A stretch of 64,000 nucleotides of DNA, taken from positions 248,001 through 312,000 of the forward strand of contig NZ_JARHUJ010000011.1 in assembly GCF_029223285.1 (NCBI RefSeq). The letters run 5' to 3'. Under the pieces are notes generated by a model. That model was not told the origin of the DNA. It saw only the letters and a list, made by a program, of their open reading frames with translations, and searched no databases. Both the position numbers and the translations under genes were made by a program. Shown here piece by piece: positions 17,571 to 26,721 of this stretch (its first letter is position 1; every line of letters begins with the position of its first letter). This DNA is from Paraflavitalea sp. CAU 1676. Its GTDB lineage: Bacteria; Bacteroidota; Bacteroidia; Chitinophagales; Chitinophagaceae.

Positions 17571-19088
17571 TTAAAATATCTTGATGATGATCCTGATGCT
17601 CCAGAAGATCACCAGGGCTCCTAAAAGGATCATAGCTGTTTTTCTCGGCAGCTTACCGGTTAGCTTGGCAGCCAGCGGCGCAGCCAGCAGGCCGCCGACG
17701 ATCAGGGCTACAATAACCTGCCAGTGCGATACCCCTTGCAGGGTGAAGAAGGTGAAAGCACTTGCCAGGGTTACAAAGAATTCTGTAAGGCTTACCGATC
17801 CGATCACAAAACGTGGGCTGCGGCCTTTGGTGATCAACGTGGTGGTTACGATAGGTCCCCAACCGCCACCGCCAAATGAATCGAGGAAACCGCCTGCACC
17901 GGCCAACAATCCATACCGTTTGAATTTCTTTTTCTGCTGTTGCTGCCTGAACGCATTATAGAGGATCTTCAATCCCAGGAACATTGTATACGATGCCAGG
18001 ATAGGGCGCAGGTAGGCGGTATGTGATTCACCGTATTTAGAGAGCAATATAGCGCCCAGGATCGCCCCAATCACACCAGGTATTACCAGTACGCGGAACA
18101 GTTTTTTGTTGACGTTTCCAAATTTATAGTGGCTATAACCAGAAGCTCCGCTCGCAAACATTTCTGCCGTATGGATACTTCCACTGATCGCTGCCAGGTT
18201 TACCCCTGCAGAGAGCAGGATCGTGGTACTGGTAACACCGTACCCCATACCGAGGGCACCGTCCACCAACTGGGCGAGGAAACCCGCCATAACCATCCAA
18301 TGGAAGTTCTTGTCGAGGGTCTGGTACCATTTAACGGTATCATCGGCCATTTGGCGTAAAGGCAGGTAAGAAAAAATGAAATGACCGATCAGCATGGCCG
18401 CGAAGATCAGCAGCGAATAGGTGGCTATTTTTCGCCAACGTCTTTCCTTTTCGGCGGTATCACGCTCAACGAGAATTTTGGTGAGGTCATTGAGGCGCTT
18501 CACCTTATATTCAAAATTGCCATTGAGCCTGTTTCGTACGGTATGCAGGTTATTGATCACCTCATTGAGTTCACCTGGCAATGCCTTGTTTAATACCTCC
18601 TTGATACGCTTAGCCGCCGTAGGTGACTTACCGTTAGTAGAGATCGCTATTTTAAGATTGCCTTTCTGCACCACGGAGCTCAGGTAGAAGTCGCATTGAT
18701 CGGGCTTATCGGCAGCGTTGACCAATATCTTCCGTTCACGGGCAAGATCACGGATGGTTTTGCTGGCCTCTTTATCATCTATGGCCAGTACCACCAGGTC
18801 TTTTCCATCGAGATCGGCCTCTTCAAACGGGCGTTCCCCGATGCTCACGAACTGATAATTTTCGGCGAGTTCCCGTACTTCTTCCAATACTTTGGTGGCT
18901 ACCACCGACACCTTCGCCTGTGGGGAGTTGTTCAGGATGGCGGTGAGCTTTTCCAAGCCCACCTTCCCAGCGCCTACCAGCAGCACCTCCAGGACCTCGA
19001 GACGCAGAAATACCGGGAACAGGAAGTTGGCATCCTGTGCCGCTGCTTCGGCTCCCGGTATTTTGGTTTGTTGATTTTCTTTCGACAT
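17571..19088 (-). CDS. Fusion of precorrin-2 dehydrogenase (Met8/CysG-N) domain and TauE/SafE (TSUP) permease
   Basis: A 505-residue two-part protein. Residues about 20-200 match the NAD-dependent precorrin-2 dehydrogenase/sirohydrochlorin ferrochelatase of siroheme synthesis: EVLLVGAGKVGLEKL (nucleotide loop at 38-47), DLVVLAIDDKEAS, ILVNAADKPDQCDFYLSSVV, ISTNGKSPTAAKRIKE. From about residue 222 on there are seven or eight hydrophobic segments with the TSUP signatures GALGMGYGVTSTTILLSAGV and GFLDSFGGGGWGPIVTTTL. TSUP proteins move sulfite, sulfate or organosulfur anions. It ends the run cysH-cysD-cysN-cobA-cysJ-cysI, so one polypeptide may serve both the sulfite reductase cofactor and a sulfur anion. 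Whether both halves are active is unknown. Confidence 0.88.
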   Translation of the reverse strand: MSKENQQTKIPGAEAAAQDANFLFPVFLRLEVLEVLLVGAGKVGLEKLTAILNNSPQAKVSVVATKVLEEVRELAENYQFVSIGERPFEEADLDGKDLVVLAIDDKEASKTIRDLARERKILVNAADKPDQCDFYLSSVVQKGNLKIAISTNGKSPTAAKRIKEVLNKALPGELNEVINNLHTVRNRLNGNFEYKVKRLNDLTKILVERDTAEKERRWRKIATYSLLIFAAMLIGHFIFSYLPLRQMADDTVKWYQTLDKNFHWMVMAGFLAQLVDGALGMGYGVTSTTILLSAGVNLAAISGSIHTAEMFASGASGYSHYKFGNVNKKLFRVLVIPGVIGAILGAILLSKYGESHTAYLRPILASYTMFLGLKILYNAFRQQQQKKKFKRYGLLAGAGGFLDSFGGGGWGPIVTTTLITKGRSPRFVIGSVSLTEFFVTLASAFTFFTLQGVSHWQVIVALIVGGLLAAPLAAKLTGKLPRKTAMILLGALVIFWSIRIIIKIF

Positions 19089-19124
19089 CCTGTAGGTATT
19101 AATTAGTTGTTCGTTTTTCCAGAT

Positions 19125-20798
19125 CTATGCTGTAACCCATTGTTCACGTACGGCAAAATCTCCAAATGTTTCACCTTCCTTCCGCTTCTTGCTGTATACC
19201 TCGAAGAGGCTGTCCAGCTCACGCAAAATCGCCGATTCGTCGAGGCTATCCTTGTATTTCTTATTGAGCCTGAAACCATCGCGATCGCCGCCCAGGTGCA
19301 TATTGTACAGTCCATAACCAGTACCTACAAAACCGATCTCTGCGGCATAAGGTCTTCCGCATCCATTGGGGCAACCCGTCATTCTCACGGAAATCTCATC
19401 ATCGCTGATCTTGTGTTTATCCATCAGTGGCTCTATCTTACTGATCAGCGTGGGCAGGTATCGTTGAGCTTCGGCCAGGGCCAGCGGGCAGGTATTGAAG
19501 GCCACACAGGCAATCGCACTGCGCCGAACAGGGCCGGCACTGTTAGTGTGTGCAATGATACCAAATTGCTCCAAAATATCTTCAACCGCTTTTTTATCTT
19601 TTGGGGCGATATCACTAACTATGACATTCTGATTGCAAGTGAAGCGAAAATTGGCTTTCCCGGTTTTAGCTATTTCCAGGAGTGCCGTTTTCATGGCCAC
19701 CTTTTCGTCGTCAAGAATGCGACCATTTTCTGAGAATACAGTATAGTACCATTTCTGCTCATGGTTCTGGTGCCAGCCGTAATAATCGGGCCGGTGATCG
19801 AACTTGAAGTCTTTGGTCTCTTCGAGCGCAAAGCCGCAACGTTTTTCCAGTTCGGCCTTGAATGCCTCTACACCCATGCGGTCGACCGTATATTTCAGAC
19901 GCGACAGTTTGCGGTCGCTGCGGTTACCGAAATCCCGCTGTATGGTGATCACTTCATAAGCAGCCTTCAACGTATTTTCTTCGCCGCGTACAAAACCGAG
20001 GATAGTTCCCAGGCGCGGATAAGTACTCGCATTGCCGTGGGTAGCACCGAGCCCCCCGCCTACGGCCATGTTGAAACCGATCAGCTTGCCGTTCTCCACT
20101 ATGGCTATCAACCCCAGGTCGTTGGTAAATACATCCACATCGTTGTGTGGCGGTATGGCAATGGCGATCTTGAATTTCCGGGGCAGGTAACGCTCCTGGT
20201 ACAAGGGATCTTCTTCTTCCTTCTTATCGGTCAATGGCTTTTCGTTCAACCACACTTCGTAATATGCCTTCGTCTTAGGCAGTGCGAGTTGGCTCAGTTT
20301 ACCGGCATATTGAAACACTTCTTCATGAATGGGCGACTGCTTGGGGTGTGCACCACACACTACATTTCGGTTCACATCACCGCAAGCGGCAATAGAATCG
20401 AGGTGGATCGTATTGAAAGCCTGCAAGGTAGGCTTGATGTGCGATTTGAGAATACCGTGCAGCTGTATGGTTTGCCTGGTCGTGATCTTGATAGTACCGG
20501 TAGAATGTTCACCGGCGATGTTGTGCAGACCCAGCCATTGTTCCGGTGTAAGGAAACCACCCGGCAGGCGGAGACGCACCATGTATGAATACAGCCATTC
20601 CAGCTTCTTGGCGCTGCGCTCTTCACGACGGTCGCGGTCGTCTTGCTGGTACATACCGTGAAACTTGATCAGCGATTGGTCATTCTCCCGCAACGCGCCG
20701 GTTATTTCATCGTGTAAGCTTTGTTTGAGGGTGCCACGGAGTGCATCACTTTCGGTTTTGATCTTCTCTACGGGCGACAAATTCTTATTCGTACTCAT
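19125..20798 (-). CDS. cysI: Sulfite reductase hemoprotein subunit (siroheme, 4Fe-4S)
   Basis: Assimilatory sulfite reductase beta subunit, 557 residues from the ATG at 20798 (MSTNKNLSPVEKIKTESDAL). The open frame extends upstream to 20975 but those codons overlap the end of cysJ in another frame and look random. The enzyme uses siroheme coupled to a 4Fe-4S cluster to reduce sulfite to sulfide with six electrons. The cluster cysteines are C431-x5-C437 (CVAFNTC) and C476-x3-C480 (GCPNGCGRPY). Siroheme-binding phrases MVRLRLPGGFLTPEQW and TTRQTIQLHG are present. It follows cysJ with a 29-base gap; partner and cofactor genes are all adjacent. Nitrite reductases of this family look alike, but the context is sulfur. 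Confidence 0.93.
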   Translation of the reverse strand: MSTNKNLSPVEKIKTESDALRGTLKQSLHDEITGALRENDQSLIKFHGMYQQDDRDRREERSAKKLEWLYSYMVRLRLPGGFLTPEQWLGLHNIAGEHSTGTIKITTRQTIQLHGILKSHIKPTLQAFNTIHLDSIAACGDVNRNVVCGAHPKQSPIHEEVFQYAGKLSQLALPKTKAYYEVWLNEKPLTDKKEEEDPLYQERYLPRKFKIAIAIPPHNDVDVFTNDLGLIAIVENGKLIGFNMAVGGGLGATHGNASTYPRLGTILGFVRGEENTLKAAYEVITIQRDFGNRSDRKLSRLKYTVDRMGVEAFKAELEKRCGFALEETKDFKFDHRPDYYGWHQNHEQKWYYTVFSENGRILDDEKVAMKTALLEIAKTGKANFRFTCNQNVIVSDIAPKDKKAVEDILEQFGIIAHTNSAGPVRRSAIACVAFNTCPLALAEAQRYLPTLISKIEPLMDKHKISDDEISVRMTGCPNGCGRPYAAEIGFVGTGYGLYNMHLGGDRDGFRLNKKYKDSLDESAILRELDSLFEVYSKKRKEGETFGDFAVREQWVTA

Positions 20799-20827
20799 AT
20801 TTCGGTAGTGAATGGTCGGTTGACTGA

Positions 20828-22555
20828 TTAATAAACATCTAACAAATACCTGCCTTCCTCTTTCAGTTGATTGAGGTACTGGATGGCCTGCTCGTCGGTT
20901 TTGGCGCCATAGCGCTGTATCACCTGCAGCAGGGCAAACTCTACGTCTACACTCATCGGCGCCTTTGCACCACATATGTACACATAGGCGCCGTTACTGA
21001 TCCACTTCCACAGCTCGGCAGCTTTCTCCAGGATGCGGTGCTGTACATAGATCTTATAGTCCTGGTCGCGCGAGAAGGCGAGGCTGATATTGGTCAAAGC
21101 GCCGGTTTGCAACCAGTTCTGCAATTCGGTTTGGTACAGGAAGTCGGTTATGAAATGCTGATCGCCGAAGAAGAGCCAGTTGCGTCCTTCTGCTCCGGTC
21201 GCATCGCGCTCGGCGAGGAAGGAACGGAAGGGAGCAATTCCGGTACCGGGCCCTATCATGATCACATCTTTGCCGGCTTCGGGTAGTCTGAACTGGTTGT
21301 TCTTGTGAATATAGAACTGTATTTCACTGTCGGGGGAGAGGTGCTGCGACAGGTAATCGGAGCAGAGTCCGTACTTCGCTTCCTGGTTAATGTAGAAAGT
21401 ATCCCTTGCTACCGTAACATGCATCTCCCCGCTGTGGGCATTGGGAGAAGAAGAGATCGAATACAACCGGGGCGTTATGGGCTCCAGGATCGAAAACACT
21501 TCCAGGAATTGTTGCAGGTCCTTTACCGGATAGATCTTCATTAGGTCTACCAGGCCGATCTTGGTTTCGGGTATATCCTGCTTTACGATCGCCGCATACT
21601 GCTTCACCACGCGCTCGGGTAGCCAGGCTATATTGATACGCTTCTTCAGGTGGTTGTAGATCGAATCGCTTTCGTTGCGGAAAGCGATCTCTGTATTGTT
21701 ATTGCTGAAACCCAGCGCCAGTATGGTATCTACCACCTGCTTTGAGTTTTCGGGAATGATGCCCAATGAATCGCCCGGCAGGTAATCCACTTCTTCCTCT
21801 ACACCTATCTCGATATGGTAGGTTTCTTTGGAAGCACCGCGGTCGTTCAGGTTTATATTGGTAAGGACGGTGCCTTTATAAGTTTTCTTTCCGGTGGCTT
21901 TCTTAGCAACCGCTACGCCTGCAGTGGCTGCGGGCGCGGCGCTGCCCGCTGTAGTGAGCTGCGTCAACACATTGGAGAACCAGCTGGTTGCTTCCGTGTG
22001 GTAATCGGTATCGCAGCACTGCAACGATACTACGCGCTGACCGCCCAACTTCAGTAACTGTGCATCGACATCTTCGCCGGCCTTGCAGAACAAGGGATAC
22101 GATGTATCGCCGAGTGCCAGTACACCAAACTTCAGCTGGTTGAGCTTGAATCCATTTTGGTGAATATGGTCGTAGAACTTCTTCGCGGTGGCAGGTGGTT
22201 CACCTTCACCTTGTGTACTGATGATGGTAAAGAAATATTCTTCTTTCGACAGGTCGTTGAGTTTATACTGATCCAGGCTCACCAGTTTGGCATTAATGCC
22301 CTTCTTCTTCGCCTGCGAAGCAAAATCAGCAGCCAGCTTCTTGGAGTTGCCGGTTTCGGTACCGTAAGCAATGGTAATCTTCTGTACGGCAGGCTTGGCA
22401 TCAGCAGGCGCTGCCGCGGGTGCGGGGGCCGACTGTTGCGCAGGCTGGTGTTGTGCCAGCAAGCCAGCCAGGTATCCATTCATCCAGATCAACTCGTCTT
22501 TGCTGGAAGTGTTTACCAGGTCAAGCAACAACTTCAATTTAGGCTCTACTAACAT
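20828..22555 (-). CDS. cysJ: Sulfite reductase flavoprotein subunit (diflavin reductase)
   Basis: A 575-residue NADPH-dependent diflavin oxidoreductase that passes electrons to CysI. After about 55 residues including an Ala/Pro-rich linker comes a flavodoxin domain (AYGTETGNSKKLA, ISTQGEGEPPATAKKF), then an FAD-binding domain (PRLYSISSSPNAHSGEMHVTV) and a NADP-binding domain (GPGTGIAPFRSFLAERD, YVYICGAKAPM), ending in RYLLDVY, the usual aromatic-terminated end. Its start overlaps the end of cobA by 17 bases, implying coupled translation, and cysI follows 29 bases later. Confidence 0.92.
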   Translation of the reverse strand: MLVEPKLKLLLDLVNTSSKDELIWMNGYLAGLLAQHQPAQQSAPAPAAAPADAKPAVQKITIAYGTETGNSKKLAADFASQAKKKGINAKLVSLDQYKLNDLSKEEYFFTIISTQGEGEPPATAKKFYDHIHQNGFKLNQLKFGVLALGDTSYPLFCKAGEDVDAQLLKLGGQRVVSLQCCDTDYHTEATSWFSNVLTQLTTAGSAAPAATAGVAVAKKATGKKTYKGTVLTNINLNDRGASKETYHIEIGVEEEVDYLPGDSLGIIPENSKQVVDTILALGFSNNNTEIAFRNESDSIYNHLKKRINIAWLPERVVKQYAAIVKQDIPETKIGLVDLMKIYPVKDLQQFLEVFSILEPITPRLYSISSSPNAHSGEMHVTVARDTFYINQEAKYGLCSDYLSQHLSPDSEIQFYIHKNNQFRLPEAGKDVIMIGPGTGIAPFRSFLAERDATGAEGRNWLFFGDQHFITDFLYQTELQNWLQTGALTNISLAFSRDQDYKIYVQHRILEKAAELWKWISNGAYVYICGAKAPMSVDVEFALLQVIQRYGAKTDEQAIQYLNQLKEEGRYLLDVY

Positions 22556-23393
22556 GGTCTTTTACTTTTTCAGTATGGTCGGTTATGGTTGTAAATAACT
22601 TGGCTACAGGCTTAAAGTATTCTTCCCTGCTATTGCTGTTGGCCAGCCAGTTGAACTGCTCATGGAGGCCCACTACCTTACCAATGATCACCAGGGAAGG
22701 AGAAATGAATTTGATGCCTTTCAACTGTTCGTTGTAAGCATAGATGTTCGACACGTGCACGTTCTGCAGTGGCGTGGTAGCCTGTTCAACTACCGCCAGC
22801 AGCTTATCGGCACTGATATTGTTTTTCGTAAGATTCGCCACTACCCCATCGAGGGTTTCGGACGACATATAGAATACCAGGGTATCATCTGTTGCAGCCA
22901 GCTCTTTCCAATATGCTTCCGATACCACGTCGGATTTATAATAAGTAAGGAATCGAACAGCTGTCGAGTACCCTCTGGCGGTGAGTGGAATGCCTGCAAA
23001 AGCAGCGGCTCCCAGGGCGGCTGTTACGCCGGGAATAATCTCATAAGGTATTTGGTTTGCGGCGAGCGCCTGCAATTCATCCAGCACATTCGAGAAGATG
23101 GAGACATCCCCACCCTTCAGGCGCACGACCAGTTTACCGGCCAAAGCATATTCAACGATCAGTTCATTGATCGTTTCCTGAGGTGTCGATAAGCCGCGGC
23201 GGCACTGCTTGCCAACATAGATCAGTTCCGCATCGGCAGGTACCCAGGCCTTGAGTATATCCTCACTCACCAGCCGGTCGGTCAATACCACATCAGCCTG
23301 CTGCAGGTAACGGGCCACCTTGATGGTCAGCAATTCGGGATCACCCGGGCCGGCGCCCGCCAATATCACCTTACCTGTTTGCTTTGTACTCAT
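22539..23393 (-). CDS. cobA: Uroporphyrinogen-III C-methyltransferase
   Basis: A 284-residue SAM-dependent uroporphyrinogen-III methyltransferase (CysG C-domain/CobA/SUMT type) that makes precorrin-2 by methylation at C2 and C7. The signatures are VILAGAGPGDPELLTIK, VVLTDRLVS, VVRLKGGDVSIFSN (normally GGDPFIFGRG; here shifted to VSIFSN) and IPYEIIPGVTAALGAAAFAGIPLT. With the N-terminal half of the downstream fusion protein it would complete siroheme synthesis. A palindrome ends four bases before the ATG. The VSIFSN change in the substrate loop is unusual but the rest is well conserved. Confidence 0.92.
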   Translation of the reverse strand: MSTKQTGKVILAGAGPGDPELLTIKVARYLQQADVVLTDRLVSEDILKAWVPADAELIYVGKQCRRGLSTPQETINELIVEYALAGKLVVRLKGGDVSIFSNVLDELQALAANQIPYEIIPGVTAALGAAAFAGIPLTARGYSTAVRFLTYYKSDVVSEAYWKELAATDDTLVFYMSSETLDGVVANLTKNNISADKLLAVVEQATTPLQNVHVSNIYAYNEQLKGIKFISPSLVIIGKVVGLHEQFNWLANSNSREEYFKPVAKLFTTITDHTEKVKDHVSRA

Positions 23394-23396
23394 TAT

Positions 23397-23415
23397 GTCT
23401 ACTTTTTTAGTAGAT
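23397..23415. promoter_or_regulatory. Candidate sulfur-regulon operator, site 3
   Basis: GTCTA-N9-TAGAT with inner C and G extending the arms (TCTAC ... GTAGA), four bases before the cobA ATG and in the 109-base gap after cysN. At this position a bound protein would block transcription or mark an internal promoter. Confidence 0.58.
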
Positions 23416-23502
23416 TAAAGGGGCAAAAAAATATCAACAGTATTTACTGTCTTTTTGCATTATCCGGGCGGCCATGGACCATGGCCGTTATTGCTTTATT
23501 GA

Positions 23503-24744
23503 TTATTGGATCATACAGGCGCCCACGGTTACGTGGCTGGTCTCATCGATCAGGATGGCGCCACCATTAGCCCTTAACTCCTGGTAGGAATCGTACGGGA
23601 TGGGGGAGGCGGTTTTGATCGTGGCTTTGATCACATCATTCAGCAATGCCTGTGCAGGAGCTTCATTCCTTTCGAGTGTATTTACATCCAGCTTGTATTC
23701 TATATTCCGGACTACCGATCGTACTACGCGGCTATTGATTTGCAACAGATACTTATTTCCGGGTACCAGCGGCTTATTGTCCATCCAACATACCAGCACC
23801 TCCAGCTCCTGGGCCGTCTTCACGGGCTGGGCAGCATTTACTATCACATCACCACGACTGATATCGATATTATCGGCTAGGTGCAGCACTATGCTCTGGG
23901 GCGCAAATGCCTCCTCTACTTCCTTACCGGCAACTTCAATAGCCTTGATCCTGCTTTGAATCCCGGCGGGCTGTACAGTTACCGTATCGCCCACTTTGTA
24001 CACGCCGCTGATGATCTTACCGGCGTAACCACGGTAGTCATGCAGATCGTCCGTTTGAGGACGGATCACATACTGTACCGGGAAACGGCCATTGGTTAGA
24101 TCGATGGTATCCTGGATCTCCACTTCTTCGAGGTAATTCAACAGGGATGGACCTTCGTACCAGCTCATCTTATCCGACTTCTCTACGATATTATCTCCCT
24201 GCAAGGCGCTGAGCGGTATATAGGTAACCTGCTTAAGCCCGAGCGACTGGGCCACTTTAGCATAATCAATCACAATATTGTTGTACACATCCTGGGAGAA
24301 ATTCACCAGGTCCATTTTATTGATGGCCACCACGACGTGGCGGATGTTCAGCAGTGATGCGATGATCGAGTGACGGCGTGTTTGTTCCGCTACTCCATTG
24401 CGCGCATCGATGAGGATGATGGCCAGGTCGGCATTGGAAGCTCCTGTAACCATGTTGCGGGTATACTGAATATGACCGGGCGCATCGGCAATGATGAACT
24501 TCCGTTTGGGGGTAGAGAAATACTTATACGCTACGTCGATAGTGATACCCTGTTCACGTTCTGCGCGCAGGCCATCTGTCAGCAAAGCGAGGTCGATCTC
24601 CCCTTCTTCCTTGTTCTTGCTCTGGCGCTCGATCGCTTCCAGCTGATCGATCATGATACTCTTACTATCATACAGCAACCGGCCAATCAGGGTGCTTTTG
24701 CCATCATCAACACTACCGGCAGTTATGAAACGAAGTAAGTCCAT
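23503..24744 (-). CDS. cysN: Sulfate adenylyltransferase subunit 1 (GTPase)
   Basis: CysN, 413 residues, the EF-Tu-like GTPase subunit that drives sulfate adenylation by CysD. G1 is AGSVDDGKSTLIGRL (about residues 9-23), the switch region is REQGITIDVAYKYF, G3 is DAPGH, G4 is NKMDL; beta-barrel domains follow (VIRPQTDDLHDYRGYAGKI). The protein ends without a CysC kinase extension, which is found fused to CysN in some bacteria. It lies between cysD and cobA on the same strand. With the Fe-S type CysH, this fits a route that reduces APS directly. Confidence 0.95.
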   Translation of the reverse strand: MDLLRFITAGSVDDGKSTLIGRLLYDSKSIMIDQLEAIERQSKNKEEGEIDLALLTDGLRAEREQGITIDVAYKYFSTPKRKFIIADAPGHIQYTRNMVTGASNADLAIILIDARNGVAEQTRRHSIIASLLNIRHVVVAINKMDLVNFSQDVYNNIVIDYAKVAQSLGLKQVTYIPLSALQGDNIVEKSDKMSWYEGPSLLNYLEEVEIQDTIDLTNGRFPVQYVIRPQTDDLHDYRGYAGKIISGVYKVGDTVTVQPAGIQSRIKAIEVAGKEVEEAFAPQSIVLHLADNIDISRGDVIVNAAQPVKTAQELEVLVCWMDNKPLVPGNKYLLQINSRVVRSVVRNIEYKLDVNTLERNEAPAQALLNDVIKATIKTASPIPYDSYQELRANGGAILIDETSHVTVGACMIQ

Positions 24745-24836
24745 CTTAATAATTTATAGTTGTTACTGTTTTGTTTGTTTTGTCGGTTGCACACCCGGAA
24801 GCACCCGTTGTGCTTTTGCGCCATTAGACGCAGCCA

Positions 24837-25745
24837 TTAGAAATATCCGTTCTTCTTCCTGTCTTCCATCGCTGCTTCGGATACCCGATCGTCGATACGT
24901 GTTTCACCACGCTCACTGGTTTTGGTAGCAATGATCTCGGTAATGATATCGTCAATGTTAGTGGCTGTAGATTCAACGGCTGCAGTACAGGTCATATCAC
25001 CCACTGTGCGATAACGTACTTTTCTGGTAAGCACCCTATCCGTAGACTCGAGCTGGATGAACTCGGATACAGCTACCAGCTGTCCCTGGTGTTCGATCAC
25101 TTCCCGATCGTGCGAGAAATAGATGGAAGGCAGCCCGATCTTCTCACGACGGATATAGTTCCATACGTCGAGCTCGGTCCAGTTGCTGATGGGGAATACC
25201 CGTACGTTCTCGCCCTTGTGGATCTTACCATTGTAGGTATTCCAGAGTTCGGGGCGTTGCAGTTTGGGGTCCCACTGCCCGAATTCGTCCCTTACAGAGA
25301 AAATTCTTTCTTTGGCCCTTGCTTTTTCTTCATCGCGGCGTGCGCCACCAATACAGGCATCGAACTTGAACTCTTCGATGGTATCGAGCAGGGTGAAGGT
25401 TTGCAGCGCATTGCGGCTGGCAAATTTCCCTTTGGGCTCAGTAAGTTGCTTTGCCTTGATGGTATCACCTACATGGCGAACAATGAGCTTTTCACCGAGG
25501 GTAGCCGCCAGTGCATCGCGGTAGTCCAACGCTTCCTGGAAATTATGGCCGGTATCGATGTGTACCAGCGGGAAGGGGAACTTGCCGGGTCTGAAGGCTT
25601 TGAGGGCCAGGTGAACAAGAGTGATAGAATCCTTACCTCCCGAAAACAACAAGGCGGGCCTTTCGAACTGACCTGCCACTTCACGGAAGATATGTATCGC
25701 TTCCGACTCCAACTGATCCAGGTAATCTAATCTGTAAGCACTCAT
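24837..25745 (-). CDS. cysD: Sulfate adenylyltransferase subunit 2
   Basis: CysD, 302 residues, the ATP-sulfurylase catalytic subunit of the ATP-pyrophosphatase (PAPS reductase-like) family. The PP-loop is LLFSGGKDSI (residues 33-41). Other family marks are PLVHIDTGHNFQE, CIGGARRDEEKARAKER, NVRVFPISNWTELDVWNYI and the C-terminal GRVSEAAMEDRKKNGYF-like end (here DDRVSEAAMEDRKKNGYF). It forms the APS-making complex with CysN, which begins 92 bases downstream, and follows cysH by 63 bases. Confidence 0.96.
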   Translation of the reverse strand: MSAYRLDYLDQLESEAIHIFREVAGQFERPALLFSGGKDSITLVHLALKAFRPGKFPFPLVHIDTGHNFQEALDYRDALAATLGEKLIVRHVGDTIKAKQLTEPKGKFASRNALQTFTLLDTIEEFKFDACIGGARRDEEKARAKERIFSVRDEFGQWDPKLQRPELWNTYNGKIHKGENVRVFPISNWTELDVWNYIRREKIGLPSIYFSHDREVIEHQGQLVAVSEFIQLESTDRVLTRKVRYRTVGDMTCTAAVESTATNIDDIITEIIATKTSERGETRIDDRVSEAAMEDRKKNGYF

Positions 25746-25808
25746 TCGTTCAATATTTTTATTCCTTCAAAAGTATTTATTACTGTATTATTTTTCGCCG
25801 TTGTGTCC

Positions 25809-26525
25809 TTATGAATGAACATGCAGGCCACACTCTTTCTTACTCGCGTCCTCCCACCACCAGCGGCCGGCGCGGAAATCTTCTCCGGGTCTGATGGCAC
25901 GCGTACAGGGGGCACAACCGATGCTCACAAATCCCTTATCGTGCAGCGGATTGTAAGGAACATTGTTGTCGTCGATGAACCGGCGCACGGCTTCGGTGGT
26001 CCAGTTCAGAATAGGATTGTACTTGATCACCTGGTTCGACTCGTCCCATTCGAAGACGGCCAGGTTGTTCCTGTCAGGGGAATGCTCCGCCCGCAGCCCC
26101 GTGATCCATACAGCATTCCCCTGAAGCGCTCTTTTCAATGGCTCTACTTTCCTTATAAAACAACATTTCTTACGATGTTCTACCGACTCATAAAAAGCAT
26201 TGGGTCCGTTTTGCAGCACAAATTCCTCGAGCGCCTCGTTATTGGGATAATATGCTTTTACGTTCGATTCATATTTTGTATTGGTACTATTCCACACAGA
26301 ATAGGTTTCAGCAAACAGGCGTCCGGTATCGAGGGTAAACACTTTAATGGGAAGGCTGTTGCTGAATATTTCATGGGCCACCACCTGATCTTCAAAGCTG
26401 AAGCTGGTGGAGAAAGTCACCTGGCCGGGGAATGTCCTCGCCAGCAATGCCAGCACTTCAGCGATAGATAGTCCACTCGACTGATAGGTTAATTCGGCAG
26501 TATAATCCTTAAGTGACGTATGCAT
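25809..26525 (-). CDS. cysH: Adenylyl-sulfate reductase, thioredoxin-dependent (CysH family, Fe-S type)
   Basis: CysH family, 238 residues from the ATG at 26525 (MHTSLKDYTAEL); the longer frame from 26576 adds residues with no family likeness. The enzyme reduces activated sulfate to sulfite with thioredoxin. Phrases include STSFSFEDQVVAHE, FTLDTGRLFAET and WITGLRAEHSP. Two cysteine pairs, Cys121-Cys122 in KKCCFIRKVEPLKRAL and Cys204/Cys207 in GCAPCTRAI, are the 4Fe-4S ligands of APS-type reductases, and the catalytic Cys232 is in KKECGLH. Enterobacterial PAPS reductases lack the pairs, so APS is the likely substrate. It is the first gene of the cys run. Confidence 0.93.
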   Translation of the reverse strand: MHTSLKDYTAELTYQSSGLSIAEVLALLARTFPGQVTFSTSFSFEDQVVAHEIFSNSLPIKVFTLDTGRLFAETYSVWNSTNTKYESNVKAYYPNNEALEEFVLQNGPNAFYESVEHRKKCCFIRKVEPLKRALQGNAVWITGLRAEHSPDRNNLAVFEWDESNQVIKYNPILNWTTEAVRRFIDDNNVPYNPLHDKGFVSIGCAPCTRAIRPGEDFRAGRWWWEDASKKECGLHVHS

Positions 26526-26685
26526 GTATGTTGAACATTCAGTGGTAATCGAAAAATGATAGCGGGAAACAAGCAAAATAGGAGGAAATGAATCAACAGC
26601 AACAACAATAGTTGTAACAATAGGAGATAGTATTGTATTGCATCGCGATAGTGTGTAACATGAACAAAATTCGTTGACTCACTAA

Positions 26686-26716
26686 CAAAGATAAGGTCCG
26701 GGGCGGAAACGGACAA
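26686..26716 (-). promoter_or_regulatory. Promoter of the cysHDN operon
   Basis: On the minus strand TTG (26716-26714), a 20-base spacer and TATCTTTG (26693-26686) fit the Bacteroidota promoter. It predicts an RNA start near 26680 and a leader of about 155 bases before the cysH ATG. The palindrome at 26722 lies directly upstream of the -33 element. Confidence 0.65.
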
Positions 26717-26721
26717 TTTTT

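Noticed and set aside
20799-20975. 59-codon N-terminal extension of cysI
   Set aside because: It overlaps the conserved C-terminus of cysJ in another frame and lacks likeness to sulfite reductases.
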